Shown here piece by piece: positions 36,430 to 46,582 of a stretch of 64,000 nt of DNA; positions within the stretch are counted from its first letter, which is position 1, and the number at the start of each line of letters is the position of its first letter. The notes under the pieces were generated by a model that was not told the DNA's origin, ran no database searches, and was given only the letters and a program-made list of their open reading frames with translations. This stretch comes from Doryteuthis pealeii (Eukaryota; Mollusca; Cephalopoda; Myopsida; Loliginidae). Location of the stretch: the NCBI GenBank assembly GCA_023376005.1, contig CM042150.1:75165157-75229156 (forward strand). Reading direction: 5' to 3'. The translations under genes and the position numbers were made by a program.

Positions 36430-38471
36430 GCAGTATTTTTTTGATAGATAAGAGGGTTAATCCCACAATGTGCTATTCAAAAGTTTTAGAGAAGTTTAAG
36501 ATGTGAAATGGTTTCCTTAAAGAAAGAAAACATTGATATAAAATAAGATTCTTTATTGACATGGAGTGATTTTAAGATAAATATCCTGCAAGACAGGGGA
36601 AATCCAATGGATAATTTGATAAATGGCTGATTAATCTGTTCAAATTCCCTAAACTTTTGAATAACACCTTTTCCATCTACCCATCTGACAATCTATCTAT
36701 TATTATACTTTTTGTAAGTTTACACCTCAGTCATAATTAGTGGATTCCCTGAGGTCTAAGTAACATCAAGAATCCTCATTTCTCTACGACTCTTCTCAGT
36801 ATTCTAGCCTCAACAGTGCTAAGGTATTTTCCAGTTTCTTTGGTATCGATTCAAGGCTTCCAACCATTTTTGGTGCCATTGCTGCATCAATATTTGACAG
36901 TTTTTCAGTTTGTTTGCAACCAATATTTTGCTTAGCTGTATCTTATGCTTTCTTTTAATAAAAAGACTTTTGTTAAATATAAAGTTGATATATTAATATC
37001 AGGATTCTTCCTAAAGGCAAGACTAACTGTTGAAAATATTTTCTTTCTTTCTTTTTTTACTGGAATTGTATTTGTTATAATGATCAGAATGAGGTTTTCT
37101 AAATTCTAGTGTTAATTCTGCATTCATCATTTGAGTAATTTTATAATAGATTTTAACTGAACAATCTTTTTCCTTCTGTCAATTCATTTTACAATTTCAT
37201 TGCATTGTTCATATATGGGTGAAAAAAAGTAAAATCTATGAAAAAAAAAGTTTAAACCAAAGAAAAATGTAAAAACTAGTAATTTGCTGCCTTTTTCTGT
37301 AGTTTTTATATTTGTTTGTTAATACAACCCACAAGAATTGTAATCAACTATGGATAATATAAACCTGATTTTTAAAACAGAAGTAATTGAACACACAAGT
37401 TAATAAAACTGGTTTACAATCTTTTGTTCTAATCCAATAAGTATTCTGCATGCAGTGTAAAATGTACTAAGATTTTTCTGAATGTTTTATAGAAATCATC
37501 TTGAAGTCAGCATCCATACAGAGATGCATAGATATATATTGATGAAAGGCATGTTCTTGTAGTGTAGCCACTTGCCAGGAAAAAAATCTTTTTTAATGGA
37601 GAATTTCACGACTAGTATCTAAGAATCTACCAAACACACTTTTGTAACAACAACAACAAAAGAAAAACAGCATCATCAACTGGATGCAATACAAAGAATC
37701 TTTTATTTGTTCATTGTGCAAACTGAGTATCTTGGTTCAACAGCTTTGTGTGATGAGATGACCTATAAATCACTTTGGTGTCCTCAGGTGCTGATTATAA
37801 AAAGTGAAAATATCAAAAAAAACATCTGCACAAATTTGAAAAGTCAGTGAAATATTGTTGAATTGTTGGATACTTAGTGAAATTGGTTCTATTTCAACAC
37901 CTGCTTGATGACTGATAGGTTGGAGGTTGAATATTGAAATATTTCCAGTGTAGGGGTATAAAAATAAAATAGTGAAAACAATTATGAATGAGTGTCTAGG
38001 CCTTTATTGGTTAATTCTATCATGTGATAAAAGATGCAGCCCAACTTCCATATCCTTCTTAGTTACTAGATTTAACACTTACAAATTTTCATTTGTTTTG
38101 GTCACTTGAACATTTGACAGAAGAATTTTAAAAAAAGAGTTAAAAACCAAGATTTCTTTAAACATGAACTTGAAAATTTGCCTTCCTACTGGGCTGCAGT
38201 CATTGATTACATATGTGATGATAATAACTTATATTTGTTATTATATCTTTATTGGTAAAATGCAATTACATTTTTAACACCCTAAAATGTAATTATTTAT
38301 ATATATTTGGATAAACAAAACACAATTCTCAGCATGTGTTAAACACAGGAAACTTGAGTAAAAGAAATGTTGTATCCATAATTTTACAATTTTAGGTTTC
38401 ATACCTGCTCTGCTATTATAGCACTGAGCACTTTTTCTATGCAAACTCTTTATTCATTTGCAGTCTTTCTT
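36430..38471. other. AT-rich stretch, no gene seen
   Basis: No ORF over 60 codons, no repeat shared with the rest of the window. Confidence 0.5.
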
Positions 38472-38505
38472 TATATATATATATATATATATATATAATA
38501 GAGTA

Positions 38506-38551
38506 AACTACAGACATGTGTTTCGAGGTATCACCACTCATTAGTGCAGTT
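38506..38551 (-). ncRNA. Type I hammerhead ribozyme, copy 1
   Basis: Read on the minus strand: stem I strand AACTGCA; core CTAATGA (consensus CTGANGA, so G5 is changed to A); stem II GTGGT/ACCTC with one mismatch and loop GAT; GAAAC; a short stem III closing on ACAT; GTC at the predicted cleavage site; then TGTAGTT, which re-pairs with stem I over 7 bp (one G-U). Layout and spacing match the short-stem-III hammerheads of Penelope-like elements and retrozymes. The core change would be expected to weaken or abolish cleavage in this copy. Confidence 0.75.
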
Positions 38552-38817
38552 ATACCATTTTAGCAGCTACCTCTGGCCTGGTTCGAGACCCGAACGAACT
38601 TACGCTCGCCAAACCTCTTACCCATACGGCCACAGTCAGCTGCCAAGTATAGCAGGCTATTTAATCGCTACATTTCTAAGCAGAAATGAACTCACCTAGA
38701 GGTCTCAAACTTTGTAAACAAAGTGAGTCTTAGCTGAACGCCGAATACGGTGAATTTTGCAATTAAATCCCTTCTAAATAAAGTGCTCAACCAAAATTGG
38801 GAGCGTATAATAGAGTA

Positions 38818-38863
38818 AACTACAGACACGTGTTTCGAGGTATCACCTCTCATCGGTGCAGTT
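38818..38863 (-). ncRNA. Type I hammerhead ribozyme, copy 2
   Basis: Same 46-nt layout 312 bp from copy 1. The core is CCGATGA (U4 changed to C), stem II is a perfect GAGGT-GAT-ACCTC, followed by GAAAC, ACGT, GTC and a 7-bp stem I. Each copy carries a different single core mutation, so the ancestral core can be read as a canonical one. Confidence 0.78.
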
Positions 38864-38991
38864 ATACCATTTTAGCAGCTACTGGCCGGGTTCGAGACCT
38901 GAACAAACTTACACTCGCCAAACCTCTTACCCATACGGCCACAGTCAGCTGCCAAGTATAGCAGGCTATTTAATCGCTACATTTCTAAGCA

Positions 38992-39057
38992 TATATATGT
39001 ATATATGTATATATATATGTATATATGTATATGTATGTATATATGTATATATATATG
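38992..39057. repeat. (TATG)n/(TA)n microsatellite
   Basis: Irregular TATATG and TATG repeats between the retrozyme-like array and the foldback. Confidence 0.9.
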
Positions 39058-39060
39058 TTT

Positions 39061-39352
39061 GTTGAATTAAACAACAGACACATCTGTTTATTTGCGTGGA
39101 TTATCATCAACATAACGAACATACCTAGGTAATTTATATGTACAACAAGACGGTATCTCGATGGGTTCCGTTTTGAGTCCGACTTTTAGTAATTTCTAGA
39201 TGGCCCACCTTGAAAATAAAATATTTAATAAAAAAAAAAGCCCTCTATCTATGTTCATTATGTTGATGATAATCCACGAATTCCACCCAAATGGCCAGAA
39301 AACTTGAAAAATCGCAAATAAACAGGAGATGTGTCTGTTGTTTAATTCAACA
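39061..39352. mobile_element. Foldback element in microsatellite flanks
   Basis: Left arm 39061-39123 is the inverse of right arm 39251-39352. The right arm has an extra ~40 bp (about 39279-39320) between two matching blocks. Both arms begin GTTGAATTAAACAAC. The centre (39124-39250) is AT-rich and noncoding. Repetitive TATG and TA tracts lie on either side. The family is unknown. Confidence 0.65.
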
Positions 39353-39388
39353 TGCATAAATGAAAAAATGCTACCCAAATGCATATAT

Positions 39389-39422
<34 letters not shown>

Positions 39423-39953
39423 AAGAATGTATAAACATGTATACTATGTGTATGAGTCTGTGCTTGTATGCATACATTTCCTATAAGTATTCCCAAAACA
39501 TCTTTTTAAATAAAAATGTAATGTTCTAAAACAAAAATAGCAGGATCATATTATTATATATTATTATTCATGCAACTCTGTTGTGTAGTGGCCCTCATTT
39601 GGAATGGAGTGATGATGTGCCATATAAGAAATAATAGTGTATACTTATCTCATTTTCTGTGCTACTTGGAGAAACTCAAATCTGGCTGTTGGATCTGATG
39701 TTGAGTGGGCTGGCAATTCTTTGATGTTTTGTGTTTGAAACCAACTTGGAATGCTGGAAGATATCTTGCCTTGTACCATTTATAGTTTTTAGTAATAACA
39801 CTAGGTGATTTGTTTTTTTCTAATGAGATTTTTTATTTTCCCCTGAGTGAGAGGCACATCACTCCGTCAATGCATTGCAGACTCCCTCCACACTCTCATC
39901 TCTCACTCTTATTCTTCCACACTTCACCACGTGACGTCTCTTGACCAGTAGAA

Positions 39954-40230
39954 AAATTTCATGTGGTGTTGTGCTGATTCATCCTAAAAACTTTCCATGT
40001 TAATCTACACATAATTCTTATATTCCTCCTAAATTTCATGTGGTGTTGTGCTGATTCATCCTAAAAACTTTCCATGTTAATCTACACATAATTCTTATAT
40101 TCCTCCTAAATTTCATGTGGTGTTGTGCTGATTCATCCTAAAAATTTTCCATGTTAATCTACACATAATTCTTATATTCCCCCTCAAAACTTTCCATGCT
40201 AATTTACACATAACTATTACATTCCTAGCC
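39954..40230 (+). repeat. 77-bp tandem repeat, 3 full copies plus a partial
   Basis: Copies start at 39954, 40031 and 40108 (TTTCATGTGGTGTTGTGCTG). They are almost identical, so the expansion is recent. A diverged partial copy runs to about 40230. Confidence 0.93.
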
Positions 40231-40299
40231 TCCCCCAGTCTGTCTCTATCCCTATCATGTTACACCTATACAATCAAAATTGATATTAATATATGTTCT

Positions 40300-40476
40300 A
40301 GGGTTACAGAGTTTCAGTTCTGTAGATTTTGTTAATACATAATATCTAATAATACCTGTTTTCATTACATAATTTTCCACAAGAAATGATAAAATCGTTG
40401 AATTTTTTATTAAGAAGAAAATTAACTTTGTATATAAAATTGGTAGGTGTGCACTTATTTATAGGTAATACTGTGT
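40300..40476 (+). mobile_element. Tc1-like element, right-end fragment
   Basis: AAAATTAACTTTG and GCACTTATTTATAGGTAATA match the right ends of the 24.1-kb and 48.4-kb copies. The left end was not found. Confidence 0.5.
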
Positions 40477-41148
40477 GTATGTTTATACCTGTGTAAAAAT
40501 GTATAGATATGCATATGTACTTTCATATTCATGTGTGTTTGCCAGTCTATATACCTATATCTTTCTGTCTGAATATATGCCAAATATTTGAGTGTATGTA
40601 ATTGTACATTTTTGCATATATATATGTGTATGTATTTTTGTAGGCATTGATTTATATATATTATCTATTTATACATCATCTATGTATGTATGTAATTGTA
40701 TTAATACTTATCTATGTGCATGCATGTATATATATGACTGTATGTAGATGTAAAATCCACCAATCAGAATTTGATAGCCATTTTCTTGTTGCAATGCCAT
40801 CCCAGTATTGGGAAATGCAATGCTCAAAAGGATATCTGACAAGAAATCAATAAACACATGATGCAAGTTACTGCACAACTAAAGGATTTTCTAATTTAAC
40901 TAAGGTAAGATAAAATAGAAGAGAAAGTTTCAGTATTCTCAAAGATAATGGGAAAATGGTTTCTTCACTGAATTTAGTTACAACTACTCATATATTTGTC
41001 TAATATCATTATAATACAATTATTCTGGTGATATCAATATAAAAATGAGTTAAGATAATTTTCAAACACTTTATTAATTTACTAGGAAGAATACCCAGTA
41101 TTTCCTAGGGACAAATAACTCCAAATATAACAGCACATTAAAATACAC

Positions 41149-41151
<3 letters not shown>

Positions 41152-41212
<61 letters not shown>
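41152..41212. repeat. (CA)n(TA)n microsatellite left of the Penelope-like element
   Basis: CA units then TA units running straight into the left inverted repeat. Confidence 0.95.
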
Positions 41213-41217
<5 letters not shown>

Positions 41218-41360
41218 GTAAGACATGTGTTATTGAATACCACGGAGTATTCTTTTTTCATTTTTTGTATGGATATTTTTTCCAGTCTTCTGGCTATCCT
41301 TCTTGAATCTGGATCGAGTTGATTCATCATATTTTTCATACTTATTTTCCCGAGCGCTTT
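41213..41360 (+). repeat. Left 148-bp inverted repeat of the Penelope-like element
   Basis: The reverse complement of 42170-42317. The two arms differ only by two compensating one-base changes in T runs, so they are about 99% identical. The arm begins TATTCGTAAGACATG directly after the (TA)n tract and ends at GAGCGCTTT. Confidence 0.93.
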
Positions 41361-42007
41361 ATAAAGAACTCCTTAATATTAAACAAACCCTCGTAAATAA
41401 TAACTTCCCTAACAAAACCGTAGATCAACAAATAAAACTATACCTGCATACCATCCACAAAAATAACAATAACAACCCCAACAATAATAATAACAAAATC
41501 AATCTATATTACCGAAATCAAATACACATAAACTACAAATCTGACGAACATGTAATAACCAACATCATACATAGACACGTCAAACCCGTCGATCAACAAC
41601 AGAAAATAAAACTAATTATTTACTACACCAAATTCAAAACCTCAAACCTCCTCATTAAAAATAACACAAACTCTCCTAAAAATCCCCTAAGCCAAACGAA
41701 CGTAGTATATAGATACATTTGCCCATTCCGAGAGTGTCTCTCAGAAAATAAACTATACACTAATAGCTACATTGGCCATACAACAACAACACTATCCCGC
41801 CGTCTTACATACCATCTCTCCGACACAAGCTCCATAAAACAACACTTTATTAAAAAACACCCAGAAAAATCCACCTCCCTCGAAATTAGAAAAATCTTAA
41901 ACGAAAATACTAAAATTATCTACAAAAATAACAATAAGAAACGCCTACAGATCCTAGAAGCCATATGCATTAAAAATAAAAAACTAACATTAATAAATAG
42001 CCTTTAA
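41303..42007 (+). CDS. GIY-YIG endonuclease domain of a Penelope-like retroelement (3' fragment)
   Basis: This is a 234-codon open frame whose first codon is TTG. Its first ~19 codons lie in the left inverted repeat, so the element-specific part starts near 41360 and the reverse transcriptase upstream is missing. Residues 26-37 (IKQTLVNNNFPN) match the linker that precedes the endonuclease in Penelope-like elements. The GIY-YIG module follows: VVYRY at 134-138, the Cys pair CPFREC at 140-145, SYIGHT at 155-160, Arg 166/167, His 171, 181 and 186, and a likely catalytic Glu at 219. In this family the domain nicks DNA to prime reverse transcription. Residues 52-65 are an Asn run encoded by an AAC/AAT tract. 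No stop or frameshift interrupts the domain, which suggests recent insertion. It cannot be autonomous without the reverse transcriptase. I am confident of the family and less sure of expression. Confidence 0.85.
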   Translation: MNLDRVDSSYFSYLFSRALYKELLNIKQTLVNNNFPNKTVDQQIKLYLHTIHKNNNNNPNNNNNKINLYYRNQIHINYKSDEHVITNIIHRHVKPVDQQQKIKLIIYYTKFKTSNLLIKNNTNSPKNPLSQTNVVYRYICPFRECLSENKLYTNSYIGHTTTTLSRRLTYHLSDTSSIKQHFIKKHPEKSTSLEIRKILNENTKIIYKNNNKKRLQILEAICIKNKKLTLINSL

Positions 42008-42169
42008 AGTCGGAGACAACGTATTAAATATCTTCAATAACTAACACTCACCTAACCCCCTCTTAAAAATAATAGACTCTCTGAATTAGATAAAAGCATA
42101 GATAACAAAACTAAAATCAACTAAAAACCAAATTACATAACCCCATGAATACGACTGGAGCAACAGTCG

Positions 42170-42317
42170 AAAGCGCTCGGGAAAATAAGTATGAAAAAAT
42201 ATGATGAATCAACTCGATCCAGATTCAAGAAGGATAGCCAGAAGACTGGAAAAAATATCCATACAAAAAATGAAAAAGAATACTCCGTGGTATTCAATAA
42301 CACATGTCTTACGAATA
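42170..42317 (-). repeat. Right 148-bp inverted repeat of the Penelope-like element
   Basis: Mirror of 41213-41360. About 25 bp of non-repeat DNA (42318-42343) separates it from the (TA)n tract. An ORF reads outward through this arm on the + strand but is cut by the TA tract. Confidence 0.93.
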
Positions 42318-42340
42318 ATTTGCTGCCAAAATACACAAAA

Positions 42341-42343
<3 letters not shown>

Positions 42344-42391
<48 letters not shown>
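42344..42391. repeat. (TA)n microsatellite right of the Penelope-like element
   Basis: About 24 TA units. Confidence 0.95.
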
Positions 42392-42395
<4 letters not shown>

Positions 42396-43028
42396 ATATA
42401 GTATGCTATATCTATAAGTAAAGTGTACTCAATATCATTGATAGAGCATGTGTATATATATACATTTTATTCATAGTCACTAAAATTGAAATTAAAAAAG
42501 TGGTCAATATCCTAAGAGAACTACACTAATATCTGAAATTAATTAAAAGCATTTGCCTTAAACTGTTTGGTGTTATTTGAAGTTTCATGTGACAATTGTT
42601 ACAATCATTAAACAGTCAAGTTTTCTAGATTGCTTACTTTTATTGTAAGTTTGTCAGCCAATCAGAATCTCACATTGGTCACAGTTTTCTAATTCTAATT
42701 TTCATACTCCCTGTATGTTTCAATCAAACCCAGTATTCTATTTACATTTACTAACTACTAACAACCACCCATTTAGACAATACTAGTGTGGACAGACTTA
42801 CACACACTAGTAGCAGTGGGGTTTGAATAGAGAGGTGTCAAGTAAGCCAGGGCCTCAAGAGTTCCTAAAAACACCCTAAGAGTGGGACATGTTGATGATT
42901 TTGTGAAGTAGGGACTATATCCTATGACTACAGTTCAGCATTATTGTTCTTGCATTTGTCAGTGTAGTGAATAAACCATTAGTAACCCATCACCTTGTTT
43001 CATATTTTCCTTAATTAAACCAGTAAAT

Positions 43029-43499
43029 GGTAATATTCACAGAGTTTTGTCCGGGCCTCCTGCCTCAAAAACTGCTAGCCGGTTGCTGGTGAAAAAAAAC
43101 ACCAGCTACAATTGAAGTCCGTAGCCGAAGCGGTGTGACTTGAAAAAAAAACAACCAACTTAGGGCGTTTTTCCCGAAAACCCAATCCTAATCCTAACCT
43201 AAATCCTAACCCTAACTCTAAACCCCCCTAGTTGAAATTAACAATTTTATTACAAAATTTGTGGGTTCTGTTTTTTCTGGGTCACCCTGTATACAGAGCC
43301 CAAATTATTTAATTATTTTCCCATTAAACTAACCCTAATCCCCAACCCCAATTCCAAACCTTACCCTAACCCTAACCCTATTTTTTTTTGTGACATCGCT
43401 TCAGTTACGGACTTCAATCATAGCTGGTGTTTTTTTTCAGCAGCCACCGGCTAGCGGTTTTTGAGGCAGGAGGCCAGAATGGAACTCTGCGAATATACC
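43029..43499. mobile_element. MULE-like non-autonomous DNA transposon (471 bp, 9-bp TSD)
   Basis: An exact 9-bp direct repeat, CCAGTAAAT, flanks the element (43020-43028 and 43500-43508). The ends are inverted: GGTAATATTC on the left, GGTATATTC on the right. The terminal inverted repeats run about 115 bp at roughly 80-85% identity and each contains a CACCAGC/GAAGTCCGTA block. Nine-bp duplications with long inverted repeats are typical of Mutator-like elements. No transposase is present. The interior carries degenerate CCCTAA repeats. Confidence 0.8.
43187..43390 (+). repeat. Degenerate telomere-like CCCTAA repeats inside the MULE-like element
   Basis: Two clusters, about 43187-43222 and 43328-43381, contain runs of CCCTAA and variants such as CCTAAT and CCCCAA, all on the same strand, separated by ~100 bp of unrelated sequence. 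They lie inside a transposon and are not a chromosome end. Confidence 0.8.
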
Positions 43500-44137
43500 C
43501 CAGTAAATCTCTCGGCTATTAGAAGACATGACTATGGTCGAGTCTGGAGGATAAAAAGAAACCAATAATAATAACATTTCATATTTATATCTATAAACCC
43601 TCACAGACAATTTGAACTTTGTGTGCATTACTATAATTGCCTTTTCTTGACTTTTCAAATGAAGGACCGAGCCACTCTCAAGATGCTGGTTATCTTCATC
43701 ACTTTGGTTGGTGACGTACTACAAGCACAGCATGCTTTTTCATTTCTTGTCTCAAACTGGAAGCTGTTATGTTAATGCTCTTGATATATATGAAAAAGAA
43801 AATGAGATTTTTAAAACTTGGGGAATGTTAACTAATATTACATTAGGTCAGCTATAGTCTGTTTATAGTCTGTTCAAATATGAATAACTGCTGACAAAAT
43901 GCTACAGCAGTCAGAGAGAACTTTCATTTTACACCAGTCAGGTTCTCCTCATTTCCTTATGTCTTCTTCTTCTTGTAGACTGGCCTGCCACTACATACTT
44001 CAATGGCTTTTTTTTCTGCATTGTAGGGTTCGAATTTGCTAGTCTGTATACAATATGTGTTTTTCTTTTATGATTCACCTTTTAATTGCATATGATATTT
44101 TGACTGATTATTTTTGACATATTTTCTCTTATTAAGC

Positions 44138-44573
44138 TTGAATCCAATCTCACAGACAAGTTAAAGAGACAGTTCTTCCAGGTTGTTGTCGCGTCAGTGC
44201 TGCTGTATGGCTGCACCACCTGGACCCTAACGTAGCGACTAGAGAATAAACTAGATGTGAGCTGCACAAGAATGCTGCGGGTGATTCTGAACAAGACATG
44301 GAAACAGCACCCCACGAGAAAGCAGCTGTACGGCCACCTACCACATATCACCCAAACCATCTGAGTAAGATGGACAAGACTGCTGGAGAAGCAAGGATGA
44401 ACTCATAAGCGACGTCCCCCTGTGGAAGCCAGCACATGGGCACGCCAGTGTGGGCAAAGATGTACACTGTGCAGATACAGGATGCTGCACAGATGACCTC
44501 CCGAGAATGATGAGCGATAGGAACGGATGGAGAGAGATTGTCATGGATATCCATGCCAACAGCGCAACCTGAT
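44138..44573 (+). pseudogene. LINE reverse transcriptase C-terminus (RTE-like), decayed
   Basis: Translation from about 44138 gives NLTDKLKRQFFQVVVAS and then LLYGCTTWT, a hallmark of the C-terminal part of RTE-type and related non-LTR reverse transcriptases. A conserved tail follows (CTRMLRVILNKTWKQH, LYGHLP). In-frame stops occur at 44233-44235 and 44362-44364. Near 44385 the frame shifts by one, after which DELISDVPLWKPAHGHASVG and DRNGWREIVMDIHANSAT continue to a natural stop. Fingers, palm and endonuclease are absent, so this is a 5'-truncated, dead copy. It ends in a short GAT repeat (about 44568-44590), a typical RTE-like tail, and an S2 repeat abuts it. The exact clade is uncertain. 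Confidence 0.8.
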
Positions 44574-44593
44574 GATGATGATGATTATTATCA

Positions 44594-44735
44594 AGTCACA
44601 CTGAAAGTTCCAGTTCCTACTAGATCACCACATTAAGCAATGATGAATCTGTTGAATACTTAACTGAGTGACCACTTAAGCAACAGAAGGTACTGTAAAT
44701 AACCTGAGTCTTTTGTTCATAAAAATGACTTGATT
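44594..44735 (+). mobile_element. S2 repeat, nearly complete 5S-like module
   Basis: TCACACTGAAAGTTCCAG, GATCACCACATTAAGCAA, CTGAGTGACCACTTAAG and GAAGGTACTGT follow 5S rRNA order across almost the whole gene. It starts just after the GAT tail of the LINE fragment. Confidence 0.82.
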
Positions 44736-45529
44736 TGGCTGTAAATGACCTGATATATGTAAAAACAAAATAACCAAACAGCCATCAACCTTTATTGTAC
44801 TATTACTTTAACCTGGTCTGTCTCTCTGTAATGTCATATTTCATTATTTTTCTTTGACTTCTGTGATTGGCAGAACCAATGTTTACATCTGCCACTCATA
44901 TAACTTCTTTTGTCATTTTTTAAAAAGCTTTTTATGGACATGTCCCATAACATAACAAACTGAGTTATTGTCATTATTCCAGTTCAATCTCAAGAAATCT
45001 TTGTTATATTTTTTTATCTATTCATCTATAATTCCTTGATATTTATTATGAAAACTATCAGTGGCCGCAGGTGTTTTATTGGCAGTCAACTGTTGAGAAG
45101 GCATATTTGTTATTAAATTAATTTTATTACTGTCACTACTGTGATATACTAATGAGCACAGACAATCCTTTTCTTGAAAATCAGCACACAATGTTTTCAT
45201 ATCACAAGCTGCTTGGAAAATATGAATTATAAAACAAAAATAAAGATATTTAATTGAAAAAGATCAGTATGTTTTTTACATTACCCTCACAAGTAACTTA
45301 GAACAATATATAAAGGTTATAAAAGTACCCTCAACATTAAGGACAGCTTTTATGTTGCCTCAAAAGCAACTATATACTTACATCATGTAGTATTTATTCA
45401 TGCTGACATCAGATCAGAAATGGCTGCCTTCAATGATTCCTTGGTATTCTGATGTTATTGGTTGGTCTCCCTCTTGATGGGACTCAGGTCAGAAGTGTTA
45501 GGAATCCACTTGCTGGAGTTAAAATGATC

Positions 45530-46036
45530 ATGAACATTCTTGGTCAGTTTCTCTTTGTGTTGTATACTCTCTTTATTCTTCTTCTTATTCTTTTGATTAT
45601 CTTTATTCTTATGTTCTTCTTCTTATGTCTGGACTTCGTCTTGGGGATTTCATGTTTGGTCTTCCATTGGGGATTTCTCATCTATCATAAGCCCTGGGTC
45701 ATTGGTAGTTTTTAGATAGTAACCCAAGACTTTGATTCGCTTTAGATCATATTTTATTCCGAAATCCCACCAGACTACCTGCACGGATTAAGTCGGCAGC
45801 ACGCTTACTACCTTGTGGTTCAGCTGATCTGACTAAAACTAACTCTTTCTACTCTAAAGCGGAAGAGACCTTTTTCTCATTTTCCACCGATTCTCACGGT
45901 ATCCACTGGAAACAAGTTGAAGGTAAGGTCAACCCGTGTCACTCAATCCTTCAAGGCCGCTGGTTGTACTCGTTCAGCCATTTTGGTTTCTACACTAACT
46001 GTACATAAATGTTAGGGTACTAACAATTATGTAACA
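45530..46036 (-). mobile_element. LTR-like repeat L1, longest copy (~500 bp)
   Basis: The minus strand begins TGTTACATAATTGTTAG, has an AATAAAATATG signal around 45755, then GTCTTGGGTTACTATC and an A/G-rich end. The GC-richer first ~270 bp looks like U3. No clean TSD; CTTGGTCA occurs on both sides but does not leave TG...CA ends. Confidence 0.55.
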
Positions 46037-46269
46037 CTTGGTCATGAGGGACATTTGAGAGGGAGCAATACTATATAACCACTAACCAGAAGTCCATTGG
46101 CTGTCCCTTTAACTGTCATTCCCAGTACCTTAGTGTAGGTAGTGGCATTGATACTAACATCTTGCAGAAAGAAATAGAGCAGCATGCTATGATCCTCATA
46201 GGCAATACTGTAACTAATATATATCATCAATATAAACTATATCAAATGTTTTCCTGATATACAAAGGTC

Positions 46270-46430
46270 TATATAAAAGAACAAAAGCATAGGTGGTCTA
46301 ACAGTTGTCATTTGCTTAGTTTGGAATCATAACTAAATGGTCACCCACCTAATAACTGGGCAGGTTCATTCCTGTTTAACTTACATGATCTGTTGGTAAT
46401 TGGGGTTTCAGTATGACTCAACCATAAGCA
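46270..46430 (-). mobile_element. S2 repeat (5S-like)
   Basis: On the minus strand: CAGATCATGTAAGTTAAAC, TAGGTGGGTGACCATTTAG and a tail AACTAAGCAAATGAC. Confidence 0.72.
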
Positions 46431-46541
46431 GATAGCCTTACATTTAATGGCACAGATAATGTAATCATTTAATCAACTTCAAACTCTTGTTGGACAGTTT
46501 GTATTCATTTCATGTTTGTATTTAATTACTCATGAGTAAAT

Positions 46542-46580
46542 ACAGTAGTAGTAGTAGTAGTAATAGTAGTAGTAGTAGTG
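46542..46580. repeat. (TAG)n microsatellite
   Basis: About 12 TAG units with one TAA, at the 3' end of an S1 copy. Confidence 0.95.
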
Positions 46581-46582
46581 GC

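Larger units (their letters stand above)
38498..38991 (-). mobile_element. Retrozyme-like tandem repeat, 312-bp unit, ~1.6 copies
   Basis: Two head-to-tail copies (38498-38809 and 38810-38991, the second incomplete) with a 312-bp period and roughly 95% identity over the shared part. Read on the minus strand, each unit has a tRNA-like stretch (box A-like TGGCCGTATGGGTAAG) followed by a hammerhead ribozyme. (TA)n bounds the array on the left and a (TATG)n-like tract on the right. Tandem units of a few hundred bases, each with a type I hammerhead, are the hallmark of retrozymes, non-autonomous retroelements thought to be mobilised by Penelope-like or related machinery. No protein is encoded. The assignment rests on structure and not on a database match. 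Confidence 0.72.
41213..42317 (+). mobile_element. Truncated Penelope-like element between 148-bp inverted repeats
   Basis: The element consists of a left inverted repeat, the GIY-YIG coding fragment, about 160 bp of 3' noncoding DNA, and a right inverted repeat. (CA)n(TA)n lies immediately left and (TA)n begins about 25 bp to the right, as if it inserted into, or seeded, a microsatellite. Penelope-like elements are known for 5' truncation and for terminal repeats that can be direct or inverted. No clear target-site duplication can be defined inside the TA tracts. Confidence 0.8.

Noticed and set aside
42150..42180. A hammerhead at the right end of the Penelope-like element (stem GACTG/CAGTC then GAAAG)
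   Set aside because: The core before the stem reads CCCATGA with three extra bases, so it fits poorly. It may be a decayed ribozyme, but I cannot support it.
43187..43390. A telomere or ancient chromosome fusion
   Set aside because: The CCCTAA clusters are short, degenerate, and enclosed by transposon ends with a target duplication.
44594..44710. A 5S rRNA gene
   Set aside because: Too many differences from 5S and part of a dispersed family with a common tail.
45530..46044. An 8-bp target duplication (CTTGGTCA) around the L1 LTR-like copy, implying a hAT element
   Set aside because: The ends inside it are not inverted and do not give LTR ends either. Probably chance.
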